From Streptomyces sp. HSG2 (lineage in GTDB: Bacteria > Actinomycetota > Actinomycetes > Streptomycetales > Streptomycetaceae), in contig NZ_CP066801.1 in assembly GCF_016598575.1 (NCBI RefSeq), positions 3,596,001 to 3,660,000 on the forward strand: a DNA stretch of 64,000 bases, read 5' to 3'. Of the stretch, positions 27,177 to 35,826 are shown piece after piece. A program made the translations under genes and the position numbers. Each line of letters starts with the position of its first letter. Within the stretch, counting starts at the first letter, position 1. Under the pieces are notes generated by a model. It was not told the origin of the DNA and made no database searches. It saw only the letters and a list, made by a program, of their open reading frames with translations.

Positions 27177-29255
27177 TCAGCGCGGCGCGGTCGTGCCTCC
27201 GTCGGCGGCCGGCTCCCACTCGCGCTGACCCGGGAACTCCTCCGGCCGCAGCGACCTTCGGAGCCGCTGCTCCTCGGCCTTGGCGGTCAGCGTCGCCACC
27301 GCGTCGGCGAACCGTCGCGGGGACGGCGGCTCGGAGGGGCCCAGAAGCCGGCCCGCCAACGCGCCGCGAGCCTCGGCGAGGGTGTCCTCCTCCGGGCGAC
27401 GCACCGCCGCCAACAGCGCCGGCACCCCGGCCGCGTCCGGGGTCAGCACGGTCGCCGCCGCGACCGTCGGGAAGGTCGCGCGGAAGACCTCCTCGCTCAT
27501 CCCGCTGGTGTTCGCCACCGCGTACGGCTTGCCGCTCGCCAGGAAGTCGCTCACCACGCTGGAGACATCGCTGATCAGCAGGTCGGCGCGGTCGAAACAC
27601 GCGTACAGCGTCGGCCGCCGATCGAGGACGATCTGGTGCTCCCCTTCCGGCAGGGCCGCCCAGTACGCCTCCAGCCAGGCGTCCTCCGCCGCGGCCAGTC
27701 GTGCGGCGCGCCCCTCCGCCGGCATGGGCTGCCGGAGCATCCGTTCCGTGTGGTCGGCGGCCTTGCGGAAGGTCCTCGCGGTGAGCAGGTCCAATTCCAC
27801 CGCGCGACGGTCCCGCTCGGCGATCGCCGCGGCGTCCGCCCGTGAACCGCCCCGCTTTTGGTTGGCGGCCCGGATCAGCTCCCTGATGCGCAGGTCGGCG
27901 GCGCCGGCGCGCGGGTCCACCGACCCGGTCAGCGGGTGCGGCTTGTACAGCAGTCGGACGGCCGGGTCCGCCAGCAGTGCCCGTACCAGGTTCTCCCCGG
28001 CGGCGATCACCGAGGTGTTGCCCGGATTGCCGTCCCAGCCCTCCCACGTCGGCGCGTACAGCACCGTGGTGCGCGAGCCGGTCGGCGCGTCGGCCGCGCG
28101 CCGGAGCCCGGCCAGTTGGGGGCGGCCGATCTCCACCACGTCCCGGTCCTCCACGCCCACGTCGGCGAGCGCGTACCGCTCGCGTGCGGCGGGCCCGGCC
28201 ACCCACACCTCGTCGTAGGCCTTCGCGTACGGGTTGCAGGACGAGGGCTTGTCGCTCTCGCCGTGGTTGACGAAGGCGTGCTTGATCGTGGGGATGCGCA
28301 GCACCTGCGAGGTCTTGCCGGAGTTCGAGGGGTGCAACAGCACCCGCAGGGTGGAGTGCTCCAGGCGCATCAGGGTCGCCACCCTCGGCAGGCACACGAT
28401 CGGCAGGTCCGTCTCGCCGATCTTCTGGATCATGAACCGTTCGCGCAACACGATGACGGGTCTCCCGCCGAGCCCGGCCAGCGGCGCCAGCCACATGTTG
28501 GCCTGATAGGCGGAGGAGGCGCCGCCCGAGAAGTACAACCCGACCGTCGGCCGGTACTCGGCCAGCCAGGCGTCGAACCACTCCAGCACCTCTTCCTCGC
28601 CCGCCGGACGGCGGCTAGGCAGCAGGCGCCACAGCAGGGCCCCGAGCCCGGCCGCCGACAGGGCCAGGGAGAGCGCCAGCCCGACCGCCCCGTGGACGGG
28701 GTCGCCGGTGGCGGCGGCGACCAGCAGGCCGGCGGTGGTCGGGAGACCGAACACCGGAAGGCGGAAGCCGGGGCGGCGCAGCAGCAGCGGCGGGGCCGGG
28801 CTCAGCCGAAGCGCCGAGGCGTCGATGTTCCGGGTGACCACCGGCAGGGTGCGGCTGCGCCGGACGAGCACCGAGACGGCCTGCGTGGCGCTGTGCAGGG
28901 CGTAGAAGAGGGGCAGAGCCGCGACCAGCGGCACGTACCCCGCCACGCCCTCCTCCGCCCCGACGCGCAGCAGCCCCACCGCGAGGAGCAGGTCACGCAG
29001 CAACTGCCGCACGGTGACGTCCGCGTTCAGCTTGACGAACAGCGGCGCCAGGACGGCTCGCCGCCGGTGCAGCACCACCTCGGCTGCCAGCGAGGCGGCG
29101 GTTCCCGCCATCAGCAGCGGCACGCTGGGCCGCAGCGCGCCGGCGGCCTGCGTGGCGTAGGCGGCCACCAGCACGCCCAGGACGAGCAGCTGCCAGGCGG
29201 TCCGCCGGCGTGACGACCACACCGCGAGCAGGCGGTGGAGGAAGGGTAGAGGCAC
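27177..29255 (-). CDS. Membrane-anchored TagF-like glycerophosphotransferase family protein
   Basis: A 692-residue protein. The N-terminal ~230 residues contain about six hydrophobic segments (LLVLGVLVAAYATQAAGAL, VPLLMAGTAASLAAEVVL, YVPLVAALPLFYALHSA, LLVAAATGDPVHGAVGLALS). The remainder resembles the CDP-glycerol glycerophosphotransferase fold: KHAFVNHGESDK, VLYAPTWEGWDG, LLYKPHPLTGS and DLLISDVSSVVSDFLASGKPYAVANT. It probably transfers polyol phosphate to a membrane-linked glycopolymer. It is on the same strand as the GT2-TagF fusion, 261 bp upstream of it, and likely acts in the same pathway. The acceptor and polyol are unknown. Confidence 0.82.
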   Translation of the reverse strand: MPLPFLHRLLAVWSSRRRTAWQLLVLGVLVAAYATQAAGALRPSVPLLMAGTAASLAAEVVLHRRRAVLAPLFVKLNADVTVRQLLRDLLLAVGLLRVGAEEGVAGYVPLVAALPLFYALHSATQAVSVLVRRSRTLPVVTRNIDASALRLSPAPPLLLRRPGFRLPVFGLPTTAGLLVAAATGDPVHGAVGLALSLALSAAGLGALLWRLLPSRRPAGEEEVLEWFDAWLAEYRPTVGLYFSGGASSAYQANMWLAPLAGLGGRPVIVLRERFMIQKIGETDLPIVCLPRVATLMRLEHSTLRVLLHPSNSGKTSQVLRIPTIKHAFVNHGESDKPSSCNPYAKAYDEVWVAGPAARERYALADVGVEDRDVVEIGRPQLAGLRRAADAPTGSRTTVLYAPTWEGWDGNPGNTSVIAAGENLVRALLADPAVRLLYKPHPLTGSVDPRAGAADLRIRELIRAANQKRGGSRADAAAIAERDRRAVELDLLTARTFRKAADHTERMLRQPMPAEGRAARLAAAEDAWLEAYWAALPEGEHQIVLDRRPTLYACFDRADLLISDVSSVVSDFLASGKPYAVANTSGMSEEVFRATFPTVAAATVLTPDAAGVPALLAAVRRPEEDTLAEARGALAGRLLGPSEPPSPRRFADAVATLTAKAEEQRLRRSLRPEEFPGQREWEPAADGGTTAPR

Positions 29256-29520
29256 TGCGCTCGCTCCAGGTCACGAAGGTGCGTTGGTTAACGGGAGGCG
29301 GACTGAAGATGATACGCACGCGACCTGTGCTCGGTTCGCCACGGGATGTGGCACGCGGGGGCCCTCGCCGACCCGTACGGACCCCGCGAACGGGTCCCGG
29401 CGGGACGGGCGGCCGGCCACCGGCGTCCGGGGCGGCCTGGGGAAACCCGGGAGCGCCGAGCGGTCCTCTTCGCGTAGATTGCGGCACCAAGGTACGACGT
29501 ACGCGAGGGGAACAGCGCAG
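29256..29520. other. Divergent intergenic region between the TagF-like gene and proB
   Basis: A 265-bp region with the promoters of both divergent genes. The stretch at 29283-29320 is relatively AT-rich (GTTGGTTAACGG, GATGATACGC). TAGATT at about 29475 is a possible -10 element for proB. No gene seen. Confidence 0.4.
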
Positions 29521-30648
29521 GTGACAGCGGCAAGGCAGAGGGTGACGGCCGCCCGGAGGATCGTGGTGAAGGTCGGTTCGTCGTCGCTGACGACGGCCGC
29601 CGGCGGTCTCGACGCCGATCGCGTGGACGCCCTCGTCGACGTGTTGGCCAGGAGACGGGACGGCGGCGAACGCGAGATCGTCCTCGTCTCCTCGGGGGCC
29701 ATCGCCGCCGGTCTCTCCCCGCTCGGGCTGCGTCGGCGCCCCCGGGACCTGGCGCGGCAGCAGGCCGCCGCCAGCGTCGGCCAGGGGTTGTTGGTCGCCC
29801 GGTACACCGCGTCCTTCGCCCGGTATCGGGTGCGCGTCGGACAGGTGCTGCTGACCAGCGACGACATGAGTCGCCGCGCCCACCACCGGAACGCCTCGCG
29901 GACCCTGGACAAGCTGCTCGCCATGGGCGCCCTGCCGATCGTCAACGAGAACGACACCGTCGCCACCGACGAGATCCGTTTCGGTGACAACGACCGTCTG
30001 GCCGCGCTCGTGGCCCATCTGGTCCGGGCGGATCTGCTGGTGCTCCTCTCCGACGTCGACGGGGTCTACGACGGCGACCCGGCCAGGCCGGGCACGTCAC
30101 GGATCGCGGAGGTGCGCGCCCCGGCGGACCTCGCCGACGTGGAGATCGGCAGCGCGGGCAGGGCCGGCGTCGGAACCGGGGGCATGGTCACCAAGATCGA
30201 GGCGGCCGGCATCGCCGCCGCCGCCGGCATCCCCGTCGTCCTCACCAGCACGGTGCACGCGACCGACGCCCTGGCGGGGCGGGACACCGGGACCTACTTC
30301 CACCCGACCGGGCGGCGCTCCGCCGATCGGCTGCTCTGGCTTCAGCACGCCTCGACTCCGCGGGGCGCGCTGACCCTGGACGACGGCGCGGTCCTGGCCG
30401 TCGTCCAGGGACGCAAGTCGCTGTTGCCCGCGGGGATCGCCTCGGTCGAGGGCGATTTCGCGGCGGGTGACCCGGTCGAGTTGCGCGACGCGAGTGGTCG
30501 CGCGGTGGCGCGGGGGCTGGTGACCTTCGACGCCCGGGAGATCCCCCGGCTGCTCGGGCGGTCGACCCGGGAGCTGGCGCGGGAACTCGGCCCCGCCTAC
30601 GAGCGCGAGGTCGTGCACAGGGACGACCTCGTGGTCCTCGGGCCTTGA
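29521..30648 (+). CDS. proB: Glutamate 5-kinase
   Basis: First enzyme of proline synthesis: ATP-dependent phosphorylation of glutamate. 375 aa. The amino-acid-kinase fold begins RRIVVKVGSSSLT near residue 12; further signatures are LVSSGAIAAGLSPL and VNENDTVATDEIRFGDND. The C-terminal ~90 residues are the PUA domain. GTG 29521 has GAGGGGAA ten bases upstream. proA follows with one small gene between, and both together provide gamma-glutamyl phosphate and its reduction. Confidence 0.96.
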   Translation: MTAARQRVTAARRIVVKVGSSSLTTAAGGLDADRVDALVDVLARRRDGGEREIVLVSSGAIAAGLSPLGLRRRPRDLARQQAAASVGQGLLVARYTASFARYRVRVGQVLLTSDDMSRRAHHRNASRTLDKLLAMGALPIVNENDTVATDEIRFGDNDRLAALVAHLVRADLLVLLSDVDGVYDGDPARPGTSRIAEVRAPADLADVEIGSAGRAGVGTGGMVTKIEAAGIAAAAGIPVVLTSTVHATDALAGRDTGTYFHPTGRRSADRLLWLQHASTPRGALTLDDGAVLAVVQGRKSLLPAGIASVEGDFAAGDPVELRDASGRAVARGLVTFDAREIPRLLGRSTRELARELGPAYEREVVHRDDLVVLGP

Positions 30649-30793
30649 ACCTCCGGGTTGGCGCAAAGGCACCCGGGGCGGTGGTGGACGTTCCGGAAAA
30701 CCGTCACGGGACGGCCCGCGGCCTGCTCAACTGTGTCCCAGGGACGGGCCCGGGTCCCGGCCGGGCCGCAGCGAGCTTGTGTGGGAGGACGTG

Positions 30794-31240
30794 GTGAGAT
30801 CGGTGCCCTCGGGTCCGGCGGCGTCCCGTGACGTCGGCGTCCGCGCTCTGACCCGCGTTCCCACCGGCGACGCCGGGGTCGCCGCCGATCCGGCGGACGG
30901 GCCCCGCCTGTGGCACGTCACGTTGAGCCTCTCGGGGGCGCGGGCACCGCGCGAGGAGGTCCGCCGCGCCCTGGAGCGGCTCGCCCACGACCACCCCTTC
31001 CTCCTGACCAGCCGGTACGCGGAAGATCACGCCGAGATCCGGTACTGGGAGGAGGCTCGTGATCTCCACGACGCCGCGGCGGTCGCGCTGCGCCTGTGGG
31101 GCGAGCACCGACGGACGGCGGGACTCCCGCCCTGGGAGATCGTCGGTCTGGAGGTCATCGACCGCGCCACCTACCAGCAGCGGGTCTCCGCGGGCCGGGG
31201 CCCCGCCCCCGCCACACCCGTGGGGGTGCATCCCTTCTGA
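30794..31240 (+). CDS. Conserved actinobacterial hypothetical protein
   Basis: A soluble protein of 148 aa, VRSVPSGPAASRDVGVRALT.... I do not recognise a characterised family. It has no signal peptide or membrane segment. The central part (LWHVTLSLSGARAPREEVRRALERLAHDHPF) looks like an alpha/beta domain with a conserved RYAEDHAEIRYWEEARDLHDAAAVALRLW segment, here given as two pieces RYAEDHAEIRYWEEARD and LHDAAAVALRLW. GTG 30794 was chosen because GGAGG ends five bases before it; in-frame GTGs at 30779 and 30791 are too close to or overlap that site. Lying between proB and proA on the same strand suggests co-transcription, not necessarily a proline role. Confidence 0.72.
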   Translation: MRSVPSGPAASRDVGVRALTRVPTGDAGVAADPADGPRLWHVTLSLSGARAPREEVRRALERLAHDHPFLLTSRYAEDHAEIRYWEEARDLHDAAAVALRLWGEHRRTAGLPPWEIVGLEVIDRATYQQRVSAGRGPAPATPVGVHPF

Positions 31241-31350
31241 CCGGCGCCGCGCGCGGCGCCGGTCCGCGGCCGTCGGCGGCCGTTCGTCCTCGTTCCGTCC
31301 GAGGTGTCTCGGGAGGTGGGACGACTGCCGGTGTCGTCGCCGGGCGGGAC

Positions 31351-31363
31351 TACCCTTCCCCTC
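31351..31363 (+). promoter_or_regulatory. Candidate -10 box of a leaderless proA transcript
   Basis: TACCCT at 31351-31356 lies seven bases before the proA ATG, and no Shine-Dalgarno sequence intervenes. Confidence 0.45.
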
Positions 31364-32650
31364 ATGACCACGCTCTCGTCGCACGACTCCACGTCCCCGG
31401 TCGCCCGGGCCGGGCTCCGCGCCAAGGCCGCCGCCGCCGAGCTGGCACCGCTGCCGCGGGCCGACAAGGACGTGGCGCTGCTGGCCGTCGCGGACGCTCT
31501 GGAGGCACGGGCGGCCGAGATCGTCGCCGCCAACGCGCGGGACGTGGACAGGGCCCGTGAGGCCGGCACCTCCGAGGCCATCGTGGACCGGCTGACGCTG
31601 ACCCCGGAGCGTCTCGCCGCGATCGCCTCCGACGTGCGGGACGTCGCGGCGCTGCCCGATCCCGTCGGCGAGGTGGTCCGCGGCTCGACCCTCCCCAACG
31701 GCATCGATCTGCGCCAGGTCCGGGTGCCGCTCGGGGTGGTCGGCATCGTCTACGAGGGGCGGCCCAACGTCACCGTCGACGCCGCCGCGCTCTGCCTGAA
31801 GTCCGGCAACGCCGCCTTGTTGCGTGGTTCGTCCTCCGCCTACCGCTCCAACACGGCACTGGTCGAGGTGATCCGCGACGCAGTGGCCGGCGCCGGCCTC
31901 CCGGCGGACGCGGTGCAGCTGGTCCCCGGCGAGGGGCGGGAGAGCGTGCGCGAGCTGATGCGGGCCCGCGGCCTGGTCGACGTGCTGATCCCGCGTGGCG
32001 GGGCGTCCCTGATCGCCACCGTCGTCCAGGAGTCCACCGTCCCGGTCATCGAGACCGGCACCGGCAACTGCCACGTCTACGTCGACGCGGACGCCGACCT
32101 GGACACCGCCGTGGAGATCCTGGTCAACTCCAAGGCCCAGCGGGTGGGGGTGTGCAACGCCGCGGAGACGTTCCTGGTGCACCGGGACATCGCCGCGGCC
32201 TTCCTTCCCCGCGCGCTCCGGGCCCTCGGCGCGGCGGGGGTGACGGTCCACGCCGACGAGCGGGTCCGGGCTCACGCGGAGGGCACCGAGGCCACGGTGG
32301 TGGCCGCCACCCAGGAGGACTGGGGGACGGAGTACCTCTCCCACGACATCGCCGCCGCCGTCGTCGACTCGCTCGACGAGGCCGTCGAGCACATCCGGAC
32401 GTGGTCGTCCGGTCACACCGAGGCCATCGTCACCACCTCCCAGCGGGCGGCCCGCCGATTCACCCGACTGGTGGACTCCACCACGGTGGCGGTCAATGCC
32501 TCCACCCGCTTCACCGACGGCGGCCAGTTCGGTTTCGGCGCCGAGATCGGCATCTCCACGCAGAAGCTGCACGCCCGGGGCCCGATGGGCCTTCCCGAGC
32601 TCACCAGCACCAAGTATGTCGTCACCGGCGACGGGCACGTGCGAAGTTGA
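31364..32650 (+). CDS. proA: Gamma-glutamyl phosphate reductase
   Basis: Second enzyme of proline synthesis: NADPH-dependent reduction of gamma-glutamyl phosphate to the semialdehyde. The product has 428 aa, the family's usual length. Typical sequences are [25 protein letters not shown] and, around the catalytic cysteine, [16 protein letters not shown]. The C-terminus [19 protein letters not shown] is diagnostic. ATG 31364 lacks a ribosome-binding site but has a -10-like box just upstream, so the message is probably leaderless. Confidence 0.96.
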   Translation: MTTLSSHDSTSPVARAGLRAKAAAAELAPLPRADKDVALLAVADALEARAAEIVAANARDVDRAREAGTSEAIVDRLTLTPERLAAIASDVRDVAALPDPVGEVVRGSTLPNGIDLRQVRVPLGVVGIVYEGRPNVTVDAAALCLKSGNAALLRGSSSAYRSNTALVEVIRDAVAGAGLPADAVQLVPGEGRESVRELMRARGLVDVLIPRGGASLIATVVQESTVPVIETGTGNCHVYVDADADLDTAVEILVNSKAQRVGVCNAAETFLVHRDIAAAFLPRALRALGAAGVTVHADERVRAHAEGTEATVVAATQEDWGTEYLSHDIAAAVVDSLDEAVEHIRTWSSGHTEAIVTTSQRAARRFTRLVDSTTVAVNASTRFTDGGQFGFGAEIGISTQKLHARGPMGLPELTSTKYVVTGDGHVRS

Positions 32651-32701
32651 GGCGGGCGCACGGAAGACGTCCGCCGTCTGCCCAAAACGACCCCCCGGGT
32701 C

Positions 32702-32713
32702 TACGCTGGGTCC
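32702..32713 (+). promoter_or_regulatory. Candidate -10 box of a leaderless transcript
   Basis: TACGCT at 32702-32707 lies six bases before GTG 32714. Confidence 0.4.
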
Positions 32714-33262
32714 GTGCGGGAGGACGTGGGGGGCACCCCGTTCCCTGACGACGGGGAGCCCCATGACGACCACGACCGCGGAGCGTCGGACGAAGAGTTC
32801 GCCTCCGTGGTCTTCGACGAGGCCTTCGTGCGCGCGGCTCCGGTGCGCGAGCCGACGGCGACCGAGCGGCTTCGCGCCGCGCGGGCCAGGGCCGAGGCGG
32901 AGGTACGCAGGGCCCGCCACCGCGGTGAGCGGTTCGACGACCCCGACACCGGGGACGGCCGCTCCGGCGGTGCCGGATTCGACCCTCCCGACGCCTTCGA
33001 CGACCCCGACGCGGCGGCGGCGCCGTACGGGAGGCGGGTCCGCTGGCACCGCCCCGTGGCCTGGGTGCTGGCGGTGGTGATGGGCATGGGCATGGTGGTG
33101 CTCGCCTTCGCGGCGGTCTACCGGGGCGCCGCCTCCGGCGACGACCGCCGCCAGACCCCGCCGCCGGCCTCGACGGGACCCGAGCCCGGCGGCTCCGTGA
33201 CCCCCTCGACCTCCCTCGACTTCTCCCACCCCGCCGTGGCCGTGACACCGGACGGCGGCTGA
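32714..33262 (+). CDS. Single-pass membrane protein of unknown function
   Basis: A 182-residue protein. About 115 N-terminal residues are acidic and charged, with a likely helix AERxRAARARAEAEVRRARHR around residues 50-75. One transmembrane segment follows (VAWVLAVVMGMGMVVLAFAAVY, about residues 116-137), then a short Pro/Ser/Thr-rich outer tail. The topology suggests the N-terminus inside. No family recognised; similar proteins are conserved next to proA in streptomycetes as far as I recall. GTG 32714 follows a -10-like box by six bases. Convergent with the M48 protease. Confidence 0.7.
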   Translation: MREDVGGTPFPDDGEPHDDHDRGASDEEFASVVFDEAFVRAAPVREPTATERLRAARARAEAEVRRARHRGERFDDPDTGDGRSGGAGFDPPDAFDDPDAAAAPYGRRVRWHRPVAWVLAVVMGMGMVVLAFAAVYRGAASGDDRRQTPPPASTGPEPGGSVTPSTSLDFSHPAVAVTPDGG

Positions 33263-33301
33263 GACCACCGGCGAGGGAGGGGACCTCGGCTCCTCCCGGG
33301 A

Positions 33302-34435
33302 TCAGTCCCGTTCGCGCGGGGTCCGACCCTCCGGTCCCTCCCTCTCGTCGACACCGTCCCCGTTCTCCTCGCCCGGCCGCGAAGCCCCCGTCCCCGGCGA
33401 GGTGAACCCGCCGAAGCCGCGCCGTACCCGCTGCCCCAGGTCCCCCGCTCCGCCGGCGAGATCGGTGACCAGCTTCATCAACGGGTCCTTGGAGGCGCGC
33501 ACGTGCGTGGCGTAGCTGGAGGCGGACTCTCGGAAGGAGTCCCGGAGCGAGGCGTCCCCGTCCTCGTCGCGCCGGGGGTAGTGGCCGTCCATGATCCGCT
33601 GATGGTCGCGCGTCGCCGCCCACTTCCGAAGTTCCGCGGCGCGCACGGTGGTGAAGGGGTGGGACCGGGGGAGCACGTTGAGGATCTTCAGGACGGAGTC
33701 CCTCAGGTCGCCGGAGGCCTCGTACGCGTCGGCCTGTTCCAGGAAGGCGTCCACGTTCATCTCGTCGAGGTGGTTCCCTCCCGCGATCTTCATCAGCCCG
33801 CGGAGCGAGGCCTCCAGATCCTGGCCCACCAGGAGACCGGCTCGGTCCGCTGACAGCTCCGACTTGCGGAACCATTCGCGCAGGGCGGTCACGATCGCCA
33901 TGATCGCGACGTTTCCGAGGGGGATCCACGCCACCCGCACGGCCATCGAGGTCAGGAAGAGCAGAATCGTCCGGTAGACGGCGTGCCCGGAGAGCGCGTG
34001 CCCCACCTCGTGGCCGACGACGGCCCGCATCTCCTCCTCGTCCAGCAACTCCACCAGACCGGTGGTGACGACGATGATCGGCTCGTCGAGTCCGACGCAC
34101 ATCGCGTTCGGCATCGGGTCCTGGCTGACGTACATCGCGGGCACCTTGTCCAGGTCCAGGATGTAGCAGGCGTCGCGCAGCATGTCGTTGAGGTGGGCGA
34201 ACTGCAGGTCCGAGACGCGCACCGAGTCCGACAGGAACAACAGGCGCAGGCTGCGCTCCGGCAGCAGCCCGCTGAGCACCTTGAACACCGTGTCGAAACC
34301 GCTCAGCCTGCGCAGCGCCACCAGCGCGCTGCGGTCGGCGGGATGCTCGTAGGCCCGGGAGGAGATCCCGGGGAAACGCCTGCGCCGCCTGCTCGGCGAG
34401 GTGGCGCGGTCGGTCTGCTCGGGACGGTCGGTCAT
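33302..34435 (-). CDS. M48-family zinc metallopeptidase
   Basis: A membrane-associated protease of 377 aa, related to HtpX/Ste24. The zinc site is HEVGH at residues 142-146 (VVGHEVGHALSGH), and a third ligand is expected in the following helix segment (KSELSADRAGLLV near residue 190). Hydrophobic stretches lie around 152-185 (TILLFLTSMAVRVAWIPLGNVAIMAIV, given here as TILLFLTSMAVRVAW plus VAIMAIV). The basic N-terminus has no signal peptide. The acidic C-terminal tail is low-complexity. Its role is probably membrane-protein quality control; the substrate is unknown. Confidence 0.88.
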   Translation of the reverse strand: MTDRPEQTDRATSPSRRRRRFPGISSRAYEHPADRSALVALRRLSGFDTVFKVLSGLLPERSLRLLFLSDSVRVSDLQFAHLNDMLRDACYILDLDKVPAMYVSQDPMPNAMCVGLDEPIIVVTTGLVELLDEEEMRAVVGHEVGHALSGHAVYRTILLFLTSMAVRVAWIPLGNVAIMAIVTALREWFRKSELSADRAGLLVGQDLEASLRGLMKIAGGNHLDEMNVDAFLEQADAYEASGDLRDSVLKILNVLPRSHPFTTVRAAELRKWAATRDHQRIMDGHYPRRDEDGDASLRDSFRESASSYATHVRASKDPLMKLVTDLAGGAGDLGQRVRRGFGGFTSPGTGASRPGEENGDGVDEREGPEGRTPRERD

Positions 34436-34940
34436 CGGGACTCCTTCGTGGACGCCTCGGTTCTTCGACCCGGGCGGGGAGGCGGCTCCGCGTCCTCCCT
34501 CGGCGCGCGGAGGACCCGTGTGTCGGCGTCGCGCCGCGTACGGGCCGGCTCACCCGACCGGGGGAGGGGCCGGCCGGATCGTCGCTCCGGTCCCCGGAGC
34601 ACTCCCCAGCCTAGGCACGCGGACGGGCCCGGGGCAGGGCGGCGGGAAATCGCCCTCGCCCCGGCGCGGCGGAGAGCGGCCCGGGGGACGGCGTCCCGAC
34701 GCGTACGTTCGCGGGCCCGCCGACCGCGCGGAGGCGTCGGTCTCCCGGTGCTCGGCGCTCCACGTGTCCCTGGCCCGGCGGCTACCGCGGATCCGCGCGG
34801 GCGGGGCCCGCCGTCGCTCCCGGCCCCGACCGCGCGGAGCGGGACGTCGAGGCGTGGAGTCGACGTGATGGCCGGTCCGATGCCCGCATACGATGAGCCG
34901 ACGTCCCTGTCCCGCCCACACCCCGAAGGTCCTGCCGAAG
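34436..34940. other. 505-bp intergenic region, divergent
   Basis: This region lies between the M48 gene (leftward) and a small membrane protein gene (rightward). On the minus strand TAGGCT (plus positions 34608-34613) is a possible -10 for the protease. On the plus strand TACGAT (34888-34893) is a possible -10 for the small protein. Open frames across the region have no codon or homology support. Otherwise I see nothing in it. Confidence 0.45.
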
Positions 34941-35108
34941 ATGATCCTCCACAGCGCCGCCGCCCGACTGGTCACCGTAGCCGCCGAGGAAGGCGGGGAA
35001 CACGGTGGCAACCACGAGAGCCTCAGCCCCTACGTCACCGGCATCGGCTCCTTCGCCGCCCTGATGCTGCTGCTGTGGGTCACCACGCGCTTCAACCGCG
35101 ACCGCTGA
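34941..35108 (+). CDS. Small single-pass membrane protein
   Basis: A 55-residue protein ending in VTGIGSFAALMLLLWVTTRFNRDR: one transmembrane helix with a basic cytoplasmic end. The first ~28 residues are mildly acidic with Gly/His (EEGGEHGGNHESLSP). The final TRFNRDR is a pattern I remember from small conserved Streptomyces proteins beside nadD. ATG 34941 has GAAGG twelve bases upstream; an in-frame ATG at 34893 would add 16 residues but overlaps the probable -10. Function unknown. Confidence 0.65.
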   Translation: MILHSAAARLVTVAAEEGGEHGGNHESLSPYVTGIGSFAALMLLLWVTTRFNRDR

Positions 35109-35163
35109 TCCGCCGACGGCCGGCAGGCGGGTCCTGACCGCCGAAGAGCCCCGACCGGGCCGG

Positions 35164-35177
35164 TAGGGTCTGCACGC
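35164..35177 (+). promoter_or_regulatory. Candidate -10 box before nadD
   Basis: TAGGGT at 35164-35169 lies eight bases before the nadD ATG, which suggests a leaderless or near-leaderless message. Confidence 0.4.
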
Positions 35178-35810
35178 ATGGGAGAGTTGGACATGCCTAC
35201 CGGGCCCGGTCCGTCGGGGTCCGGCAAGCGTCGCCTCGGCGTCATGGGCGGCACCTTCGACCCGATCCACCACGGGCACCTGGTGGCCGCGAGCGAGGTC
35301 GCCGCCCGGTTCCACCTCGACGAGGTGGTCTTCGTGCCCACCGGCGAGCCCTGGCAGAAAGGCCATCGACGGGTCTCCGCCGCGGAGGACCGATACCTCA
35401 TGACGGTCATCGCCACCGCCGAGAACCCTCAGTTCTCCGTGAGTCGCATCGACATCGACCGCGGCGGCCCCACATACACCGTGGACACCCTGCGCGACCT
35501 GCGCGCGCTCAACCCGGACACGGACCTGTTCTTCATCACCGGCGCCGACGCCCTCGCCCAGATCCTCACCTGGCGGGACAGCGAGGAACTCTTCGCGCTG
35601 GCCCACTTCGTGGGCGCCACCCGACCGGGCCACCGCCTCGACGACCCGGGGCTCCCCGAGGGCGGCGTCTCGCTGGTCGAGGTGCCCGCGCTCGCCATCT
35701 CCTCCACGGACTGCCGCGCGAGGGTCGCCGAGGGCGACCCGATCTGGTACCTCGTGCCGGACGGAGTCGTGCGGTACATCCACAAGCGCCGGCTGTACCG
35801 CGGCGAGTGA
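35178..35810 (+). CDS. nadD: Nicotinate-nucleotide adenylyltransferase
   Basis: Makes deamido-NAD from nicotinate mononucleotide and ATP in the NAD pathway. 210 aa. The nucleotidyltransferase signature [11 protein letters not shown] lies at residues 24-34 and the second motif [13 protein letters not shown] (ISxTxxR) near residue 175. The first ~18 residues are a non-conserved extension. It starts nadD, the LCP-type gene, rsfS and the phosphatase gene, all on the same strand. Confidence 0.95.
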   Translation: MGELDMPTGPGPSGSGKRRLGVMGGTFDPIHHGHLVAASEVAARFHLDEVVFVPTGEPWQKGHRRVSAAEDRYLMTVIATAENPQFSVSRIDIDRGGPTYTVDTLRDLRALNPDTDLFFITGADALAQILTWRDSEELFALAHFVGATRPGHRLDDPGLPEGGVSLVEVPALAISSTDCRARVAEGDPIWYLVPDGVVRYIHKRRLYRGE

Positions 35811-35826
35811 CCCGAAGGGGGCACCG

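Noticed and set aside
34401..34868. Open frame of 155 codons in the M48-small protein gap
   Set aside because: It is Arg/Pro-rich, overlaps the 5' end of the M48 gene on the other strand, lacks a ribosome-binding site and resembles no family.
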